64,000 bases of DNA from Paenibacillus daejeonensis DSM 15491 (GTDB taxonomy: Bacteria; Bacillota; Bacilli; Paenibacillales; Paenibacillaceae), in NCBI RefSeq assembly GCF_000378385.1, contig NZ_KB899672.1:1-64000 (forward strand), written 5' to 3'. The position numbers and the translations under genes are program-made. This document shows positions 59,737 to 64,000 of the stretch, piece by piece. The notes under the pieces are model-generated. The model made no database searches. It was not told where the DNA came from and saw nothing but the letters and a program-made list of their open reading frames with translations. How positions within the stretch are numbered: the first letter of the stretch is position 1; every line of letters begins with the position of its first letter.

Positions 59737-59983
59737 TCTTGGGGTCACCTCAATCTGCATGTATTCGTTTTCTCAAATGGCCGCGAGTTGGAAACTCTTA
59801 ACAAACCATCTTATTTACCCGATTAACTATAAGTATAATGGTAGTTTCAGCGATAGTAAACCTGGGTAAAAGGCAGGTTGAAGGGAATTCAATTCTCGTG
59901 TAGAATAAATTCTTTTATAAGAGGTTTTTGAACATGCACTAGAATATGCGTTCCAGGTAGTCTGGAGAGGGGGCAGCAGGAAA

Positions 59984-60898
59984 GTGAAAGCCATTACGGT
60001 GCAAGAGCTCGCCCAGCGGTTCTCCCTGGAGATCCTTGCTGGAGCGGAGCAGGTTCATCGCCGGATTACAAAAGCCAGACCGCACCGGCCAGGGCTGGAG
60101 TTTGTCGGGTACTTTGATTTTTTTCCGCAGGAGCATGTCCAGATTCTGGGCAAAAAAGAGATCAACTATCTCCATACGCTAAGCGAAGAGGAACGCAATC
60201 ATCATATCGGTAACATCGTTAAATACCATCCGCCTTGCTTCGTAGTCACGGGTAATCAGGATGGGCTCAAGTACTTGACGAAGTATTGTGAGTTAGAGGG
60301 CATTCCACTGCTGCGGACGGGTGCAGCGACGAGCGAATTTATCGCCCGGCTGGATGCCTTTCTGGTGAAGCATCTGGCGGAGGAAATCTCCATTCATGGC
60401 GTCTGTGTCAATGTCTCGGGGATTGGCATTCTGCTGCGGGGCAAATCAGGCGTAGGCAAAAGCGAGACCGCCCATACGCTGATCCGGCGTGGACACCGTC
60501 TGGTGGCAGATGATATCGTGGTGCTGAAAAAGCTCAGTCCTCAGACGATTCTGGGGACGCATAACGAGTCTACCAAGGAGTTTCTGGCGCTGCGCAGCAT
60601 CGGATTGGTGAATGTCTCGCGTCTATACGGACGCAAAGCGTTTCAGGAGGAAACCCGCATCACACTCGACATCGAACTGACGAAGTGGAAAGACGATGCG
60701 CTGAATAATGACCTGGAGCTCGTGGAGAAATTTACGGATTATATGGGGGTCAAGGTGCCCCATATCGAGGTGCAGCTGCAGCCGGGCAGGGATGTCGCGG
60801 GTCTGATCGAAGCGGCCGCCAACAACTGGTATCTGCGGCAGCAAGGCTATAGCGCGGCAGAGGATTTCATGAAACGGCTGGAGTCAGACTTCAATTAA
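59984..60898 (+). CDS. HprK-like protein (HPr kinase/phosphorylase homologue), divergent
   Basis: 304 residues, colinear with HprK. The N-terminal domain has RPGLEFVGYFDFFP-like text, the conserved IHG is at 137-139, Walker A GKSGVGKSETA at 153-163 and HRLVADDIVV after it, and the end is LQPGRDVAGLIEAAANNW. The HprK signature (EIRGLGIINV in Bacillus) reads ALRSIGLVNV, losing its Glu and Gly. The usual lgt neighbour is missing. Probably a paralogue with altered phosphatase behaviour, not the housekeeping HprK. GTG start after a GCAGGAAA site. Confidence 0.8.
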   Translation: MKAITVQELAQRFSLEILAGAEQVHRRITKARPHRPGLEFVGYFDFFPQEHVQILGKKEINYLHTLSEEERNHHIGNIVKYHPPCFVVTGNQDGLKYLTKYCELEGIPLLRTGAATSEFIARLDAFLVKHLAEEISIHGVCVNVSGIGILLRGKSGVGKSETAHTLIRRGHRLVADDIVVLKKLSPQTILGTHNESTKEFLALRSIGLVNVSRLYGRKAFQEETRITLDIELTKWKDDALNNDLELVEKFTDYMGVKVPHIEVQLQPGRDVAGLIEAAANNWYLRQQGYSAAEDFMKRLESDFN

Positions 60899-60906
60899 CG
60901 CAGCAT

Positions 60907-60945
60907 AGGCGGTACAGTGGACATCAGCCCTGTACCGCCTTTGTT
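60907..60945 (+). terminator. rho-independent terminator
   Basis: AGGCGGTACAG pairs with CTGTACCGCCT and is followed by TTGTTG. Confidence 0.8.
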
Positions 60946-60964
60946 GTAAACAGAGACTACCAAG

Positions 60965-61150
60965 TTATTTCTTCAGCACAGGCAGCATCCGGGAATCCGC
61001 GAGCATCTCCGAGCCGCAGATGGGACAGTTCGGGTTCGAATCAAATGAAAAATTGTCCCGCATCCAGCACTCGCAGCCGTCGCTTAGACAAGACCAGATC
61101 GATGTTTGTTCTTCCGGCGTGGGTTCGGCACTCTTCTTGGAATAGTAGAT
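60965..61150 (-). CDS. YdjO-like zinc-ribbon protein (cold-inducible family) with apparent ATC start
   Basis: 61 residues, reading leftward. IYYSKKSAEPTPEEQTSIW is followed by cysteines at 21, 26, 28, 42 and 45 (SCLSDGCECWMRDNF; CPICGSEM), the layout of YdjO-type small proteins. Relatives start M-YY; here that position is ATC, exactly 7 bp after a strong AGGAGG (minus strand). No ATG, GTG or TTG lies in frame between this site and the conserved region. AUC would be a rare, IF3-sensitive start. A sequencing error or frameshift is the alternative. Confidence 0.7.
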   Translation of the reverse strand: MYYSKKSAEPTPEEQTSIWSCLSDGCECWMRDNFSFDSNPNCPICGSEMLADSRMLPVLKK

Positions 61151-61217
61151 AACAACCCCTCCTGATCATGATAAGGTACGGCCCGCTGCACAATAACAGC
61201 TCGTCATGGCCACAGTT

Positions 61218-61389
61218 CAGGCTGCCCTCAAATAGGAGCCTACGGTCACGGATCGATCTTCCGATCGCTGTTGTCCCCAGATTTCTCGATTGTTAACCGC
61301 TCTAGCGGTTGAAATCCGGGGACAAAGGCGAACGCTTTGCTTCTCCAGATTCGATTCCGTGCCTCTCCGGCACTTTTGAGCGCAGCCTG
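61218..61389 (-). mobile_element. structured repeat family 1, reverse copy
   Basis: Ends CAGGCTGCCCTCAAA and TTTGAGCGCAGCCTG are inverted. Flanks ACAGTT and ATAGTT differ at one of six positions. In reverse complement the core is CACGGAATCGAATCTGGAG, TTTGTCCCCGGATTTC, apex AACCGCTAGAGCGGTT, AAATCTGGGGACAACAGC, CGATCGGAAGATCG. It lies between the YdjO-like and IF-3-like genes. Confidence 0.8.
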
Positions 61390-61471
61390 ATAGTTGGACT
61401 CTATCTGTTAGTTTATCCAAGATCGACCAGGCTTATTACTTAATATTTGTCCGTGAGAGGAGTCGTTAATA

Positions 61472-61960
61472 ATGTTAATGAATGAAAAGATCCGAGCCTC
61501 CGAGGTGGAATTAACTGGACTGGGCGGTGAGCCGCTGGGCGTCGTGTCCCGGGAAGAAGCGCTGGCACTCGCCAAAAAGGAAAAGGCTGATCTGGTCTGC
61601 GACTCGCTGATGAGCAGTCCGCCACTATGCAGGCTGGCGGCAAGAGGACAGGCGAAACGCCAAGCGCCGCTGGCCAAAAAAGCGGAGGGCGGTGCGCTGA
61701 AAACCAAAGAGATTCGATTAACGGCGCAAATCGAAGAACACGACTATGAGACCAAACAGCGCCAGATCGAGAAGCTGCTGCAGTCGGGTCAGTCGGCGCA
61801 GCTCGTGGTCCGACTCAAGGGCCGGCGGGGCGAGGGCGACCAGGCCAAGGCGCTGCTCCAGCGTTTGATCACTGACCTCCGAGAGGCAGGCAAGGCACAG
61901 ACAGGCATTCAGGTCAGCGGCAAGCAAGCCGCCGTTGTTGTAGAGCCGTTGAATCTTTAA
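61472..61960 (+). CDS. translation initiation factor IF-3-like protein, divergent paralogue
   Basis: 162 residues, colinear with IF-3. The N-terminal domain has MNEKIRASEVELTGLGGEPLG and SSPPLCRL; the C-terminal domain has KEIRLTAQIEEHDYETKQRQ and LVVRLKGRRGEGDQA. Two conserved segments are altered: MDYGKYxYEQ after PPxCR is replaced by AARGQAKRQ, and the ribosome-contacting RFRGREMAH is RLKGRRGEG. It is not followed by rpmI-rplT, as the housekeeping infC would be. It may change start-codon selection or bind ribosomes under stress. AGGAG is 9 bp before the ATG. Confidence 0.8.
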   Translation: MLMNEKIRASEVELTGLGGEPLGVVSREEALALAKKEKADLVCDSLMSSPPLCRLAARGQAKRQAPLAKKAEGGALKTKEIRLTAQIEEHDYETKQRQIEKLLQSGQSAQLVVRLKGRRGEGDQAKALLQRLITDLREAGKAQTGIQVSGKQAAVVVEPLNL

Positions 61961-62174
61961 AAGATTGGTGAAAAACTGACGAAGAGGTGTGAATCGGTTC
62001 TGGAGAAAAGCGTATGCTTTCGAAGTCGCTTTCTTGCAGAAAGCGTGTAGCGCTCGCCTTTGTACCCGGAATTCAACCTCTATAGAGTTTATCAAATCAA
62101 GAATTCTGGGAACAACAGCGATCGTAAGAACGATTCACACACCCGCAGGCTCTCTTTTTCACCACGCTTTTAAA
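61956..62174 (+). mobile_element. structured repeat family 1, long copy overlapping the IF-3-like stop
   Basis: Outer ends TTTAAAAGATTGGTGAAAAA and TTTTTCACCACGCTTTTAAA are inverted repeats. Core: GAAGAGGTGTGAATCG pairs with CGATTCACACACC, TTTGTACCCGGAATTC with GAATTCTGGGAACAAC, apex CCTCTATAGAG. A palindromic insert (GCGTATGCTTTCGAAGTCGC, then GAAAGCG) matches the one in the copy at 6125-6371. The left end includes the TAA stop of the IF-3-like gene. Confidence 0.72.
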
Positions 62175-62246
62175 TCCATGTTCATAAGGGATTAAGGAAT
62201 TCATAAGAAATAAATTAAGATTCCTTATCGGGGTCTTAAACAGACA

Positions 62247-62312
62247 GCGCCATACTGAGTACAGACAGGCAGCCCATCAGCGGCTGCCCTTACTGAACAG
62301 TATGGGAGGCGC
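62247..62312 (+). promoter_or_regulatory. hairpin enclosing the ddl ribosome-binding site
   Basis: GCGCCATACTG (62247-62257) pairs with CAGTATGG-gag-GCGC (62298-62312), and inside it GGCAGCC pairs with GGCTGCC (62268-62274 with 62282-62288). The right arm contains the GGGAGG ribosome site of ddl (62304-62309), so the stem could block its translation. No ligand or regulator is evident. Confidence 0.5.
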
Positions 62313-62318
62313 AGCACA

Positions 62319-63386
62319 ATGGCGACGAAATTATATCTTCTCTATGGCGGTCAATCCGCCGAGCATGAGGTTTCCCTGAAGACGGCCTTGACCGTGCTAA
62401 ATGCAGTCGACAAGAATAAATATGTGGTACAACCGATCTATATTACGCGGGAGGGCATCTGGTGTCAGCCATGGATCGCGCAGGACGAGCTGCGTGAACC
62501 CGAGCAGCTGCGCAGACAGCCGTCCCATGATTCGAAGGCAGCATCCATCGGAGCGTTCCTGACAGCAATGGCTGAGGGCGATAGTCTGGTGTTCCCGGTG
62601 CTCCACGGTCCGGGTGGCGAAGATGGTACGGTCCAGGGCCTGTTGGAGCTGGCTGGCGTACCTTATGTGGGCAACGGCGTGCTTGCCTCGGCGGTGGGCA
62701 TGGACAAACTGATGACGAAGCGAATTCTGGAGGCGCATGGTATCCGGCAAGCGCGCTATATCGAGCTGCAGCAGCGCGACTGGCAGACCGCACCGGAGCA
62801 GGCGATAACCCTACTGGAGCAGGAGATTGGCTATCCATGCTATGTGAAACCGGCCAATATGGGTTCAAGCATCGGAATTAGCCGATGTGCCAATGTCGAA
62901 GAGACGCGGGCTGGCATTGAACTCGCCCTGCGTTATGACGTCAAACTGGTGATTGAGGCCGAGGTAGTAGGCCGCGAAGTTCAATATGCGGTAATGGGCA
63001 ATGAACAGCCGCGCTGCTCGATTGGCGGTGAGTTTGTACGGGAACCGGATTTCTTTGATTATGACAAAAAGTACAAGCAGGGCGGGTTGGTCCAGCAGAT
63101 CCCTGCCGTCTTAACCCCTCAGCTTGATGAAGCGATGCGGGAAACGGCCCTCCGCGCCTTCCGAGCGCTGGATGGTGCTGGTCTGATGCGCGTGGATTTC
63201 TTTGTCACGGACGGTGGGATCGCGTATCTGAACGAAGTCAATACGCTTCCAGGCTTCACAGCCATCAGCATGTACCCCGCCCTATGGCGGGAGACGGACG
63301 GTACAGCCTACCGTGAGTTGATCGACAGCTTGATTGAACTGGCACGAGAGCGTCAGGGAGCTCGCCGCCAGGAGGTGCTGTCATGA
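62319..63386 (+). CDS. ddl: D-alanine--D-alanine ligase
   Basis: 355 residues, ATP-grasp enzyme. LYGGQSAEHEVSLKTALTVL starts it. VFPVLHGPGGEDGTVQGLLE, YPCYVKPANMGSSIGISR (ATP lysine and glycine-rich loop), FDYDKKYKQGG and the metal-binding YLNEVNTLPGFTAISMYP are all intact. It makes the D-Ala-D-Ala dipeptide for peptidoglycan. GGGAGG ribosome site within a hairpin. It overlaps murF by ATGA. Confidence 0.97.
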   Translation: MATKLYLLYGGQSAEHEVSLKTALTVLNAVDKNKYVVQPIYITREGIWCQPWIAQDELREPEQLRRQPSHDSKAASIGAFLTAMAEGDSLVFPVLHGPGGEDGTVQGLLELAGVPYVGNGVLASAVGMDKLMTKRILEAHGIRQARYIELQQRDWQTAPEQAITLLEQEIGYPCYVKPANMGSSIGISRCANVEETRAGIELALRYDVKLVIEAEVVGREVQYAVMGNEQPRCSIGGEFVREPDFFDYDKKYKQGGLVQQIPAVLTPQLDEAMRETALRAFRALDGAGLMRVDFFVTDGGIAYLNEVNTLPGFTAISMYPALWRETDGTAYRELIDSLIELARERQGARRQEVLS

Positions 63387-64000
63387 TTCGCAGAACACTG
63401 GGAGAGGTCGCAGAGATGCTGGGGCTGGGCAGTGGACAGCTGCAAGACGTGGAGCCGAATGTGCAAATTCGTGGCGTCTCTACCGATACGCGGACAATTG
63501 TCCCAGGCAGCCTGTATATCCCGATCCGGGGACCCCGCTTCAATGGACATGACTACGTGCGGGAAGCTATAGCTGCGGGAGCCGTCGCAGCGCTCTGGGG
63601 CGCGGATGAAGCGAATGCGCCGACTGGCGTCCCACTCCTGCTCGTTCGGGATACTGTGGCTGCCCTGCAGCAACTGGCCGCTGTTTATCGGAGTCAGCTG
63701 AAGACGCGTGTAGTCGGGATTACCGGCAGCAACGGCAAGACGTCAACCAAGGATATTCTCGCTGGTCTGCTCGGCACCGCCTACCGGACACAGAAGACAG
63801 CGGGTAACCTGAACAATGAGCTTGGAGTGCCACTGACGCTGCTGGCGCTGGAGGAAGATACGGAAATGGCCGTGGTCGAAATGGGGATGTCCGGTCTTCG
63901 CGAGATTGCGCTGCTGTCCTCGCTGGCGCGCCCCGATATTGCCATGATCACCAGTGTCAGTGAAGTGCATCTGGCGGATTTGCACACCCGGGAGCGAATT
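63383..64000 (+). CDS. murF: UDP-N-acetylmuramoyl-tripeptide--D-alanyl-D-alanine ligase, 5' part
   Basis: The first 206 codons are present; the gene runs off the right edge. MIRRTLGEVAEMLGLGSGQL, RGVSTDTRTIVPGSLYIPIRG, and the Mur-ligase ATP loop VGITGSNGKTSTKDIL at about 113-128 are normal; NLNNELGVPLTLL and VVEMGMSGLREI follow. MurF adds the dipeptide made by Ddl to the UDP-muramoyl tripeptide. The ATG overlaps the ddl stop, and AGGAGG is 8 bp before it. Confidence 0.96.
   Translation, partial: MIRRTLGEVAEMLGLGSGQLQDVEPNVQIRGVSTDTRTIVPGSLYIPIRGPRFNGHDYVREAIAAGAVAALWGADEANAPTGVPLLLVRDTVAALQQLAAVYRSQLKTRVVGITGSNGKTSTKDILAGLLGTAYRTQKTAGNLNNELGVPLTLLALEEDTEMAVVEMGMSGLREIALLSSLARPDIAMITSVSEVHLADLHTRERI

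Noticed and set aside
1-64000. tRNA, rRNA, prophage or complete insertion sequence
   Set aside because: None was recognised on reading; no transposase or integrase motif appears in any supported frame.

Overview
The window looks like chromosome from a GC-rich, Paenibacillus-like member of the Bacillales. The evidence is strong AGGAGG-type ribosome sites, frequent GTG/TTG starts, short stem-T-tract terminators, and gene content: an HprK homologue, a SleB-type cortex hydrolase with a copper-amine-oxidase-N domain, a YdjO-type cold protein, a YtrA-type GntR operon, Ohr, TelA, and a ddl-murF pair. No rRNA, tRNA, prophage, transposase or CRISPR was found.

Layout. 0.2-6.0 kb: TetR regulator, then a sulfonate-type ABC importer (ATPase, lipoprotein binding protein, two permeases) and a flavin-dependent monooxygenase, which together form a sulfur-scavenging unit. 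6.5-11.8 kb: two paralogous large glycosidase-like proteins (GHL6/beta-galactosidase-trimerisation type) plus a Gfo/Idh/MocA oxidoreductase behind a cre/LacI-like palindrome. 11.9-16.7 kb: PAP2-like membrane protein, AbrB-type membrane protein and a calcium-type P-type ATPase with a structured leader. 17.2-20.9 kb: three-gene VWA/TelA cluster. 21.4-29.4 kb: aldo/keto reductase, a 51-bp-period tandem array, and a peptide/nickel-type ABC importer of five genes ending in an OsmC protein. 29.5-41 kb: single genes including msrA, a thioredoxin-like protein, a 14-TM MFS pump, SleB-like hydrolase, TauE/SafE exporter, pyk, AraC regulator, cyclophilin lipoprotein, secreted coiled-coil protein and a GNAT acetyltransferase. 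41.5-44.5 kb: a compact membrane cluster (decaprenyl-phosphate phosphoribosyltransferase homologue, two overlapping small ArnE/ArnF-like proteins, a GT-C-like polytopic protein) that reads as an undescribed lipid-linked pentose system. 44.5-58 kb: EamA exporters, SgrR-type regulator, DUF4173 membrane protein, aldo/keto reductase, YtrA-type regulator with an ABC exporter, AraC regulator, nagB-nagA. 58-64 kb: ohr, a J-like membrane protein, a divergent HprK, a YdjO-like zinc protein that seems to start at ATC, a divergent IF-3 paralogue, ddl and the start of murF.

The most unusual non-coding content is a family of structured repeats. At least six 155-247 bp copies and one 40-bp remnant share inverted ends. 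One copy has a perfect 6-bp target duplication and two have near-perfect ones. Their apical hairpins vary in a compensatory way. A second family built on a TAACGGCCA motif recurs as two direct plus two inverted copies at two loci. A third element sits at 50.65 kb.

Functional names rest on sequence motifs recognised by eye; no database search was possible.
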